NCBI GenBank assembly: GCA_949316495.1
Contig: OX439003.1
Coordinates: 38,308,225-38,372,224 of the forward strand
Source: Amphiduros pacificus
Lineage: Eukaryota > Annelida > Polychaeta > Phyllodocida > Hesionidae
Reading direction: 5' to 3'
DNA: 64,000 nucleotides
Below, in pieces: positions 12,982 through 25,015 of the stretch. Position 1 is the stretch's first letter. Each line of letters begins with the position of its first letter. The position numbers were made by a program, and so were the translations under genes. The notes under the pieces were generated by a model that was given only the letters and a program-made list of their open reading frames with translations, made no database searches and had not been told where the DNA came from.

Positions 12982-15900
12982 TTTCGCCCTCCTCTCCCCT
13001 AGCAGTAGCTCGGCTTCAGTGTCGTTATAGCGGAACTGCTTTTGAGTAGGTTTGCACGAACCAGCTAATGAAAAATGTTCCCCAGACCACCAAGCACATT
13101 ATTTGTACTTGAAATAAGGGGAATAGATTTCACCTGGTCTAGTGCAGAAGCCATTGTTAGAAGAGAGGCAGGGGCCTCCTAAGTTAGTCAAGATTAATCA
13201 GGCCTTTTTTACGTGTTATTTACAGAGGAAACTACCATCGATATTGCTTTTCATCTAGTAGCAAAGAAATAGAAGGTAGACGGGTAGAATTTCACTCGCC
13301 TTCGTGAAAGCATACATGAGCTATAATGTGTAATATTTAATTTTCCGACTGCATTGAAAGGCGATGTTATAGGCGTTTTACAACATGACGTCCAATGGTG
13401 ATATATTTTCATCAAACACAACAAAGTCTTTTTTTCTATACTCAACTTAACACTGCTCTATATTCACCTCCAAACATCCAGACGAGACAATGGCCGGGAA
13501 ATGATAAATGCAATTCATAACCACATAAAACACCTTGTATGTGTACACATCACTTGCAGGCTCTGCAAATATCATTTGAGGCCCTTAACGGTGTTCCTAG
13601 CTCGGCATTAGCACTTTAAGAGCTTGCAACTTCCGATCTACATCATGACGGCAGATTACCCCTTATTGACCCTTACAATGTGAACACATCACAGATATGA
13701 CTGGCTTTATTGACTGCGAGCTTGTTGCCGTCATAGATCCAGTAACTCCCTTTAATTAGCTCGGCCCTCTTGATATAAAGCCCTGCCTAGAGACACACAG
13801 TGCTTTCCAGAGAGCAATTAGTTGCCATGGTAATGCCTAAATATGATGTATACCTGGCCTTAAAGTGAATAGAGATTTATCTTGGAAGAAGAGAAGCAGA
13901 GGCATGTGTTAACATTAATCTTGCTGGTGTTTGAAGCGAGTTGTCTTGTAGAAAACAATCATCTATTAAAATAGTCATCGATTTTTGTCATAGATTTTCA
14001 TGCGTTTGTCGAGGCGTGTTTGTCTGTTCGTTTTTCTCCGTGCAGTAAGTGGCCGTAAAACTTTCAATGTTATATTTGTAATTGCTTTGGAAGTCTCAAC
14101 ATGGCCTCCTTATTCTCAAAGGTATGAAGAGTTCACTCAAAAGACCAACATAGCACCTTTGTTTCTTGGAAATAATCGATAGAACATGCCAAGACAGGGG
14201 ACTGTTTTGCAATATTAGTTCCCTTGAGTTCTTTTTTCCCGTTCCAAGTGAATAGTAACTCAGACACTTATGTATACCTTACATTTGGTCATGAGCAATT
14301 GACAGAAAAATATCAACAACAAATATCCAGGAAAACTTTTAATAAGCAGCTTAAAGGTGTAATTACTATTTTACCAAAACACCATAAGCTGTAATTACTA
14401 TCTCATAACATGTTTCCCATAAAAGAACTTTCTTGACATTGGAATACAGATACTAGTGTAAGGAACAGACGCGGGGGATTGAAAGTTGAAAAGGGTAGAG
14501 TAGCGAGTACATTTACACGTATTGTATTGGCGGCAGAATCATTTGTGATAGTGGCAGCCAAGCTGTGATAGTACTAAAAACTTTATGGCTATAAGTTAGT
14601 TGAAACTGCATTTCCTAAGGGCCAAACACGCTATATTTCTGACATTAGAAACACAACACTCACACTTTTTATATTAGATTTGTTATATTAGATTTTGACA
14701 TTTAGTTAAGTGGACAGATATTGGCTGATATCAACGCTTTATACATCTAATTATTATTTATTATTATTTTCATTGTGAAGTACATGGACATAGTTTGCAT
14801 TATAAGTCCTTCCGAACAATTTTTTGTAACAATTGTATAACATTTATTTATGATTATATGATGATCACTGAAATTATGTGGATTACTCATTTGATATTCT
14901 ATATTTGTGTGCTATACCTATACATATGCTAATATTATTTTCTTTCTCATTTCAGGTATGTTGATATTTTACATTAATTTGCAACCATTCTCTTCAAAGG
15001 GGTGAGTTCAAAGAAAAGTTTATTATCAATCTGTAAAAATGAATAACAGTTATTTATGTAGGACACGAGTTAAATATGCATCTGGGACACAGTTCACAAG
15101 AGGAGATATTTCTGCTATATTGAGTTATTTATATTGAGTTGTTTATATCTGTGTCACCAAAGGTCAGGATAAATCACCTTTTTCAGAAATTATTTTTTTT
15201 ATTGTGAGTGTTTAAGTGCTATTTAATAGTGTGATGTCGGGACTAATCGGGTTATTGAAAGAAAAATGCTAGGTGTAATAAAAGTTGAATTCCAAAGAAA
15301 GGAATGAAGTTGCCAAGTTTAGTTCCAATCGGATTTTGTTTGCCTCTGATACATTCGTGGCCTTTCTGGATGGGAATACAAGACAATTTCAACAGTGTCC
15401 GTGGTATGGTGGGTGCGTATTGACGGGTATCGACATACTACTTGTTGCAGCCTGTCACATTGTGTTTGTGTCATGTTTGTCAATACCATGTGTCTGTCGA
15501 GTTTGCCTTCAGTTGTCAAACTGGCTTTTATTCTTATTTACCTCATAGCTTTTGTACAATGTTCAATATTGCAAAAATAAGACTTTCTTTGAAACGTACC
15601 ACATTTTCCAAGTTCTGAGTTTCACATCGTAAGATCTGATTCAGTTTCTAGTTGTGACCACTGAAACAAAAATAAAGCATTGTAATTCCTGACACATCCA
15701 CTTCCGGAGTAGAGATTACTGGGTTGACAGCAGAGTACAAGCCCTGGGTATAGAGTTCCATTTATCTGTTTACATTCTGAGCATGCTTTGCCCTTTCTCT
15801 ATTGCAGTGTACTGAGTTATAAGAATCGGGAGATAGGGAAATTGGGAAAAATGTATCAAACAAGTGACATATTGCCTGTTGAATTTTGTAACATATCCAT

Positions 15901-18900
15901 TTTTTTTATCTCACTGATAAGCCAGTGTCACCCATTTACTGTGTTCAATTGGTAGAATATCGGGCGGTTTATATGGCCAAATTGGAGCCTTAGTGTTCGG
16001 CCAACCAAGCTGGCTAGAGACAAATTAAGGTGAAATGTACTTTAGTCTGTAGTGACTGTGCTGCAGATTGAATCAGCGCTGGAGAACCTAAGCTTTGCCC
16101 AACTGCAGCAGATCTCTTCTAACTGCCATTGCTACACTGACATTACTATCCTCTTATTGTTATTTCAACTTTAGATCATTACATTAAACCATTTAGGTCT
16201 CTAAATCAGTTCACACCTTGAAAGTTGTGTCTCCACTTAGTTGGCATATTTCCAAATCAATAACCTCTCCAAAAACAAGATGCTTAAAAGATGCTGAAGA
16301 TGGTACAGTTTTGCCCAATGAAGCGATAGTGACATTAGGATACTGTATGGGACAGGCAAAGGGTTTAGATGGCTGCAGCTTGAAAGCTTGGGGGTCTCCT
16401 GAGGTCACTTTGCCTCTCACACATTTTGGGTAAGGTCAGTATTATTCACGGCTGTGGATGGGTCACCCCTCTCAAAGCCAAAATATCACAATCCCTGTTC
16501 TACAATTTTCTTTTGGAATAAGCTTCTTTGAAATAAATCCTTTCAATGTTCCACGAAAACACATTATTTTCCTTTGCTCTAGAGTCACATTGTAACCTTT
16601 TGTAGCAAGAGATCACGGTCAAACTTTCACACATTAGACACTCAGAATGACAGATAAGCACAACGAGGAAGTTGTTCACAGAAGTCCTAAACTCCTAACT
16701 AAAATAATTTGCGGCGGGCAGTTTGCTCAGGAGTGTTATTTGCCACCCCTACATCATGTGTTATCTTCTTCTCCCGACCTCTCCAGCTGACAATTCTTAT
16801 CGGGTGACCCTCCAATATCACAGGCAGGAAGTAGACGACACGCTGACTGGTCTCCTTACCCGGAAGTCAATCCAAATCCGGAAGTGGTATTTGAGTAGTC
16901 TTACTGTGTTCTGACACCTCTTTGGTAGTGGCACGATGGATGACGGTTTATAGTTCCCTGCTTTGTGTTATAGGTGTCAATGTGAGTTCTACCGAGACCA
17001 TCAGAATTCCTTTTGAATACCAGAAAATTGATGGGGAACACTCACATGACCAAGACCCAGACTCGTGCAAAGACTATGATCCCCTGGAATGCATAGTCTG
17101 AGCCATATTTTGTCTGTGAACAATCTACTGTATCTATTTTGAGCAGCAAAGTGTTTGATTTAAAGCGTATCTATGCCAGACTGCAGCATAGTACTAACGT
17201 TCTGCATCACGTAGATAAGAACAAATACTACAAACAACAGTATTGCAAGTCAGTATTGTTTCCTTTGAGCAGATTTGCTGCATAGAGAAAAAGTGGTGGA
17301 ATTCTTGCTTGTGGTTAGTGATGGCACAAAGCAATAACTGTGTAGACGTGGAGAAAGAAGATGTGGCCTATTTAGCATTGGTGGTAGTGGCCAGGAACAG
17401 GCCCCAAAAGACTTGATATGAAAACCTCGGCTATTCCGTCCCTTTCCCCCTGATGTGCCACTTTGAAGGATTACGTTCTTTCAATGACCCAGTTCAGTCT
17501 GCAGAGAGAGAAAGTCTATACTGACGAAACCTCTTAAATCTCCCCAGAAATCAAAAGATATCATTACTGGAATTAGAATATAAACTGCCATCCATGATTG
17601 GTAGTGCCCCATGCTGAACATTGTTTGCCTTTTATGACTTTGTAACTTTGTTCAAAATAAACTGTGATGCTTTATAAGGAAATGAGATTCTGCAATTCAA
17701 TACAAAGGAGTGAGAAAGTACAGATATTTTTTTACTTAATCAAAGAGTAAAGAACTTACAAAGGAATGTCATACAAGAATATGTGAATGTGCAAATGATA
17801 TTATTGTGTAAGCGGCCACGATACAAAGGATGGCATTGAAACCGTAGAAACAAGCAGGAGGTTTCTTAGTTTCTTAGTTAATCATCCTCCATCATTCAAT
17901 GATCCTCAGATTTCTGCTTCTGACTTCTCATAAGACACCTTACACGCTTTGTTCATTGTCTCGCTGTTTTCCTGCAGTTATAATAATACAAAGTCTTCTC
18001 TCCTTATAAAACAAAGTGACACAGGACGATATGAGAGCCTCTTCCCACTATGAGCTCCCATCCAGCTTTCTTTTGGTGTATGTCATCTACTACTTGGTGT
18101 GCTCTGGCTGGAATATAGGAGGTGAGATTACATTATGATGTGCTCAGACATTCTCCCGTATGCAATTACCGTACCTACTTTCCTTCTCTCTGTCTTTGTT
18201 CATCTGCCATGGGTGTGCCACAAATTGGGGCAGAATTTATCATGGACCTGGCTGATAACTTAATTAAACTGAGGCTTATCATATGCAACAATGGACTTTC
18301 AAACAATTTGCATCTTGAGTGGTTTGCTATCGATCACTTGTTTTAATTGCCTTGTTATTTAGCAAACTGTTTTCTGTCTAAGTGGAAAGTTTGCCAGAAA
18401 GTTGGGAAGATAGATATTATTGCAGTGAAGGAGCTAATGATGGCAGATCCTCCTATTTTCGCCCCACTTGGGCCCGGATATAGCTGTCTTTGGACAGAGG
18501 ATGAAGTCCGCGCTTTGACGACTTGGTGGCCTCATTAGACGGAGCCTCTTGCGAGGGACAGTTCATTTTATATTCAGGGGTGCTATTTTATCGGGACCCT
18601 ACCTCAAAATAATTCTCTCTAAGAACCACCCTCTGGCCAATAACAAATGTACATGTAGAGATTCTTATCATGTTTGAATGATATTTTTGATAAATAATTA
18701 TGATATTGATAGTCATAAATATGAAAAGATTAAGAAAAGGAGTGTTGAGTGATTTAAGGTAAGATCCGTTGTACAGATTGGCTTGGTTATAGGTTGATTT
18801 CTGAAAGGAAAGTGAGGATATTTTCCACTTTCAGTAAAAAAAGTAATCCGTTTTGGGAAATGTAACTCACAACACATATCTGATATAAACATTTTTAAAA

Positions 18901-21900
18901 TATCAAAAAACTATGCCATAACAGAAACACCCAACATGTAGATGTTTAACTCTGGTCAACTGTCTGTCGCGGGATTAAAGTTGGCCGAATATATGGACAG
19001 AATTGCACAAATTAAAGAACATGTCTCGTATGTATGTTATTATCCTGATCATGCCGTATCATGCAAGCTATATATGGAATGTGAGTCTGGCAAGTCAGAT
19101 ATCACAACTTTTACTTGTAGTTTCACATTGAGCCAAGCCATTGATGTATCGATATGAAAGAATTTATGTTGTCAATATTTTACTTATGACCTGCAGATAC
19201 ACTAAATTGGCAGGAGAATTGTGCGTGTCGCAGATGTTAATAATATGGTGTATTCAGGTAGGGAACAGACTGACTAATGATGGCATTTGCATGCAAAGCT
19301 CTGGTGCAAATTGTCTTAATTACCAGCACTCCCCTATATGCGATGGATCTGCAATCTTACCACGCTCACAGACATATACACACACGTACAGGAAAACACA
19401 AAATACAAATGTAACATATGAGGGATGAGGGCTGAAAGTTTATGTACCCAATGAACTGAGGAAGGTGGTCCAAGAGTAAACTGAAATAGATGAATAGATG
19501 AAATATATATATTTATATATGTATGTGCATATGTATATGTATATAAAAATAATAAGGCCATGGGGATTAAGAATAAACGAAGAGGGAATGCATAATTTGA
19601 TTGAAACGTAAACAGCCGGAATTAGATATATAAAGTGTAGTGAACCAACTGGGTTGGAAAGGTTAGATATTTGTAGTCCGCAAGTCAATTTGTAGTCCAA
19701 AAGTCAATAAAAACATTTGAGAACGTGATCACAAAGTCTTTGATAATTGGACAATCTTCTACCTGAATAAGAAATAAGGACGAGCCGTAATTGTTGTTCT
19801 AACGTTAAACCAAGTATTGACTGATTATATTACTAACCCGTGGTCTGTGCTTGTGCTTCAGAGGTTTGCTGTGAGACTTTTTACAAGTACATTGAGAAGA
19901 TCATAGAAGATCACAATCAAATAAGACTGTGATGGCATGTGAAATATTTGTCTGTTGTTTTACTGTGTGAGTCTAATACAGAAACCACAAAGGCATTCAC
20001 ATTCTCTCTGAATGTTCCCGCTCTTTACGTCGTTTGATGGAATGAGTTCAATATGACATGCAATGTGACAGGGTGTTGACCCCACTATTATGTGTGTCTT
20101 TGTGACAATCTCTCAAATAAAATGTCATGTTCTCACCTAATTCGATAATCTTATATGAAAAACTAAATTCTAGGTTGATAGAAAAAGGTTTGAAGTTTTT
20201 GTTCGAAAAGGCCGTGAATCTCTGATACCAATGAAATACTGTGCCTTTCTTAAGAAACTCTGAGACGCAGAAATCAGATTATTATTTTACCAAATGTCGT
20301 CTGCTCAAAGAGAACATTGCGGGACAAGAAATAGGACATGTCTTTGGTATCAAGGCATGGGAGCGTGGTCAGCGGAGGCCACTGACAGTCATTTGTCTTC
20401 ATCATTCATGCGGTCAGCTTGGTCCGGCTACTGATACTTGGACACCAACTGTAGACGACTCCAACTAAACACACTCCCCCGTCACGTGGTGACAGAGGTC
20501 AGCGCCCCTATCGTGGACGCTGGTGTCATAACATCGCTACCTACCTGTCAACTCATACACAGGCAGGCATACTGTAAGAAAACATTCTGTATGAAGGCAC
20601 CGACAAATGACAATTTACCTTATCCAATAAGGTTTAGATGTTTTCGTGCTGTATATGTCAGAATTGTCTATGACTAAATATGTCAGAATTGTCTGTGATA
20701 ATTATCAAATATCATGATTATAACACTAATTACCGCAAATGTTTATTGTCAAACTTATTTTCTATTCAGTAGTTTGGAGAGATATACGTGTATAACAAAT
20801 ATTAATATTTCTAATATCATTTTATAGTTCCAAAGTTAAGCATTTAGAATTTAATTGAGAGTGGGAGAGAATATAATATCAGACTATCATCTTTTAAAAA
20901 TGATAAATGATCAAAAGATAATAATTCAGGTTGAGTCGAGAAGAATATAACAAGCCTGAATATGTTGCTTAAATAAGTGCTTCATCAGAGACACAAACTT
21001 TTATGCAAAATATAGTTTTTATATAATTACCTGCCGATATAAGTCCATCGGAATAATTTCACTAATCTAATCAAACGGACTAGGTGATTCTTGTCCTCGG
21101 GTACATGAGCTGCAACATATAAAGCTAAGCCGCGATGATCTCATTAGCTCAATTGTTCCGATTAGCCTTCTCAAGGCGTACTGTAGAATGTCAATCTCTC
21201 ATGGCAGTTTGCTATCTTGGATATGTAGCATATGCCACATATCTCATAGATGGAAATAGGGGTTGTGTTCTTTGATCATGGTCACATGAGTCGATATAAT
21301 TACTGTTAACGTTGTCAGGTCTATATGTATGTGTCTCTTTAAGCCTCGAGCTAAACAGGTGCTTCTCTAATCTGAAAAATGGAACATTATATCCAAATCA
21401 AAACTAGAATATGTAGGTACAATAGGTTTTACTTTTAACTAATACATGTACGCCTAGTATTCTTTGTTTCATAAATTGCCCTCTCAGCGAGGTGACGTTG
21501 CAATACGATATTACGTTATGAGTTAGTCAACAGGTACATTAGGCTATGGTCAGGGTATAAAATGACAGACAAAGCTCTTGAAAAACCAACATCACAGTAA
21601 GCAATACTCCAAATTATCCCGGAGGTGACTGCTTTAAAGCAAGCATCATCTTAGTTCCCCTTTTATGAGGTATACAATTGCCTGTACCAGAAGCCTCCAA
21701 ACAGAATTTGCTAACATCATTTAGATATTCTGGTACATGTGTATAAATATTTAGTAAGCATTCTTTGTTGAGGAAAAGTTACCAATTGTAATAGGGTCAG
21801 ATAAGGTATTTAACAGAAATAACCTCATTCTATCAGAAAGCTTTTTTTTTCTAATTTGAAATACAATGGATGAGATATGTAATGCCCCAGCAGTTCCTCT

Positions 21901-21946
21901 TACCTTCGTGTGCTTCAAGAGCACACACTGGTTCACACACTGGTTC
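12982..21946. other. long non-coding stretch, nothing firm
   Basis: No gene supported over about 9 kb. The segment 13600-13890 is less AT-rich and holds homeodomain-type TTTAATTAGC and a near X-box (GTTGCCATGGTAAT, 13821-13834), so it could be an enhancer; this is only a guess. A 46-nt putative mini-exon at 14956-15001 has good splice borders but no partner. Other frames are short and unrecognised. Confidence 0.4.
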
Positions 21947-21959
21947 AAACCAATCTAAC
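21947..21959 (+). repeat. left arm of a 13-bp inverted repeat bracketing the LINE
   Basis: AAACCAATCTAAC directly precedes the first recognisable LINE codons. Its exact reverse complement, GTTAGATTGGTTT, lies at 23168-23180 just after the CTT tail. Target-site duplications are normally direct, so this arrangement is unusual. Confidence 0.8.
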
Positions 21960-23166
21960 TTTCGCAAGGCATTAGACCTGATTAATCACAATATTGTTGT
22001 AAAGAAACTCAGTGATCTTGATGTACCCGCCTTTTTATGCGAGTGGATATCATCTTTTTTGCACAGTCGCCAACAGAGAGTGAAGCTGGGTGATGTATTG
22101 TCTGAATGGGTGACTGTCAATGGTGGGGTTCCCCAAGGGACCAAATTAGGACCTCTGCTGTTTCTAGTCATGATCAATGACCTGCAGTTTGATCAGCCCT
22201 GTGAAGGGATTAAGTTTGTAGACGACACTTCTGTAGCAGAAATTGGTCATAAAACTGCAGAAGAAGGAAGTCAAATGCAAGTTGCAATGAACAGTCTTGA
22301 GAGCTGGACAGATGACAATGACTCTCAAATAAACCCTACAAAGACAAAAGAAATGCTAATTTGCTTCTCAGCTATACCCCCTATATTGGAGCCATTACAC
22401 TTAGGGAATGACACAATAGCAAATGTTGACACAGCCAAGCTTCTAGGAGTTACTGTATCAAAGGACCTCAAGTGGGACAGTCACATTGAAGTAATTACAA
22501 AAAAAGCCAGTCAACGTTTACACTTTCTGACAGTTCTCCGGAGGTGTAGGGCCCCGCCAGACCACTTAATGAAGGTCTACACCTCACACATCAGATCACT
22601 ACTGGAATACGCTTGCCAGGTGTGGCACCCAGGTCTCACCCAAGGCCTGACAGATAGCCTGGAACTCATACAAAAAAGAGCACTGAGGATAATGTATCCA
22701 GAGTTAGATTATGAAGATGCCCTGTTTGTGGGGAACATAGACAGTCTAAGGGACCGCAGAGAATATCTATGTAAAAAATACTTTGAAAAAATGATGCACC
22801 CTGCCCACAAACTTCACCACTTACTGCCAGAAACTGTCCCACCAAGCTATGAGCTCAGGTCACAGCATAGCTATGAGTTACCAAAGACTAGGGTTGACCG
22901 GACACATGGTAGTTTTGTAGTGTATGCCCTAAGCAAACTGCAAGATAACTTTGACTAGCATATTTCATTTCTGGTTATTTGTCCATTTTGTATTTTAATT
23001 GTAACTACTGTATTATTTTGTACTGTATTTTAATTGTAACCACTGTATTAATTTGTACTTAACTTAATTTAACCTTGTAGTATATGTGTAGTATTTGTGC
23101 ACTATTGTAATTCTTCAATCGTTAGATTGCAAAATAAATACCCTTCTTCTTCTTCTTCTTCTTCAA
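21960..23166 (+). mobile_element. 5'-truncated non-LTR retrotransposon (LINE, CR1/Jockey group)
   Basis: The open frame within 21960-22958 encodes the C-terminal two-thirds of a LINE reverse transcriptase without a stop. In order it shows FRKALDLINHNIV (catalytic block A, FxKALDxINH type), GVPQGTKLGPLLF with MINDL (block B), KFVDDTS (catalytic block C, here F-V-D-D), INPTKTKEM (block D), LLGVTVSKDLKW (block E) and a C-terminal LEYACQVWHPGL plus QKRALRIM region typical of CR1/Jockey-type elements. The endonuclease and the first part of the RT are absent, as in 5'-truncated copies. The ATG at 21870 lies in flanking DNA and is not the element's own start. After the stop at 22956-22958 comes a 3' UTR with a duplicated block of about 37 bp and a (CTT)n tail at 23142-23164. 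The uninterrupted frame suggests a fairly recent insertion. No direct target-site duplication is visible; a 13-bp inverted match flanks the copy. Confidence 0.88.
23142..23164 (+). repeat. (CTT)n tail of the LINE
   Basis: About seven CTT units follow AAATAAATAC at the 3' end of the LINE. CR1- and L2-like LINEs commonly end in a short microsatellite instead of poly-A. Confidence 0.9.
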
Positions 23167-23180
23167 TGTTAGATTGGTTT

Positions 23181-24775
23181 GCTACCATCGTAAACTCCAT
23201 TCATGCATTGATCCTTGCATATTCTCTGTTTATAGGAAACACATCTGTTTACAGGAAACACATCTTTCCCTGCTTTCAAGACAAATAATAGGCTCTAAAG
23301 CAATGATCTTTCAGAATCTTATTTTTGTATTTGTTGATTATGGTCATTATAACAAGACAAGATTATCGCTGGCGGGATTTATGGTCAGTGCCGTTTTGAA
23401 TAGTCAAAACCAGACATTTCATCTTTGCCCGCTATCCTATTTTATGGCATCTCTATATCTGGATAACAAAAATCATTCTTTCTCTGTAAAAATGATTCTC
23501 AGAGATTATGATACATTCCTTGTCTAAGCGGAGATCAATCACCTCATTTTTTAAGCAGGGTTAAACAGCTTGCAATCCAGAATTCCTGAAATCTAACAGG
23601 GGGCACCGATGGCTTTAATCTTATGACCGCTCTCTATGGCTATTCTCGTGCTGAATGTCAACGTTATAGCCAGGCATCGATCCCAGCACGTTGCTTCTGT
23701 GAATGCTGAGAGAGAGAGAGAGAGAGAATATTGAGCTTATACAATGTTTCCTTCCTCCTACATGGTACAACAAGCTCCAGCAATGCATGTAATGAATAAA
23801 ACATATAAATGACCATGTTCCACGAAGAATGCTTTTGATGGTAAATGCACAACGAAAAGTCTACTTGTGGAGAAATATTTTAATGATGGCATGGAAAACA
23901 CATAAAACGTCCAAAATTGAAATAGGAAAAGATCTGATACAACCCGAGAAATTCGTAATTTTCAAGGTGCATATTTTGCCTGGTTTCTTAATCAATATTT
24001 TGACAATTAATGTTTTTCCCCCAATTCCTATTTAAGAAAGAAAAAAAACCAGTTAATTATTTCTGATCAGTTTATCCCATTAACCGTTCTGTTATCTCAT
24101 TTTTGGAGATACAGGGAAATGAAGTTTAATGTGCATGAATATTGAACCTGTAGTAATTAGGAAGCCCGATTCGTGCTTCCTTAATATGAAGTCTTTCTGA
24201 CGTTATATCTTGCTAATGGTATCCATTCCATATATGACTTTCACCTGTGTGACATTATTAAGTGGGGCCTCATGAAAAATACGCTCTTCACAAAAGTCCC
24301 TTTTACTCATTGTTATGTGCTGTTCAGGTATCTAAGTGGCTTCTATAGAAAGCCATTAACAGTTGTAATAAGAAGATGACGAAGGCGACCATTAATCTAT
24401 CTCATGTAGCTGTACTGCACAGTTATGTAATTTATTACCCATACATGTGATAAATAGTGGAAAATACAATCTCCGCACCCGCTATAATAGAAAATGTTTA
24501 TGTGGAAATGAATCTAGGATAATCAAATAAGCGCAGGGGATTGTTAACTGGGGAAATGATATTGTCTTCGATAATTTTCTGCCATACGTTATGGTTTATT
24601 CCCATCTATTGAGATCAGTTTAGATTACCGGTAATGGATGACGTACACGTCTGTTTTCCACATTTGATATAACATAAAATTCCTGTAACATTTAATTACA
24701 AAATCAGGACGTTGATGACTATTTATATCTCCTTGCGAAAATAGGTATGAAGATATAGGTTCTAATGAGACTAAA
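23181..24775. other. non-coding stretch with a (GA)n run
   Basis: A direct repeat of about 19 bp (TGTTTAYAGGAAACACATC) occurs twice at 23227-23265, and (GA)10 lies at 23708-23727. No gene supported. Confidence 0.5.
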
Positions 24776-25015
24776 TACAGTTTGACAGGTGAATATTGTA
24801 ATAAAAGATAGCTTGGCAGATAGAAACACATTATTCCAGACAGCTTGGAAGACATACGCAACTTATACGAGATAGCTTGGCAGATAAACACAATATAACA
24901 GGAACTAGGGCAAATAGAGCCACCTTTTAACAGATAGCTTACCAGAAAGACTCACTGGGTTAGACGCACCTTGGTTAGAAACACCTCATGACAAAGAGCT
25001 GGTCAGAAACAGATG
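24776..25015. repeat. degenerate 31-bp tandem array, about 7 units
   Basis: Variants of GATAGCTTGGCAGATAGAAA recur at about 24807, 24839, 24870, 24901, 24932, 24963 and 24994, close to every 31 bp. Units have diverged strongly, so the array is old. No coding sense. Confidence 0.65.

Noticed and set aside
14956-15001. 46-nt mini-exon on the plus strand with good acceptor and donor
   Set aside because: Only one frame is open, there is no coding bias and no partner exon nearby; splice-like pairs of this quality occur by chance in long AT-rich DNA.
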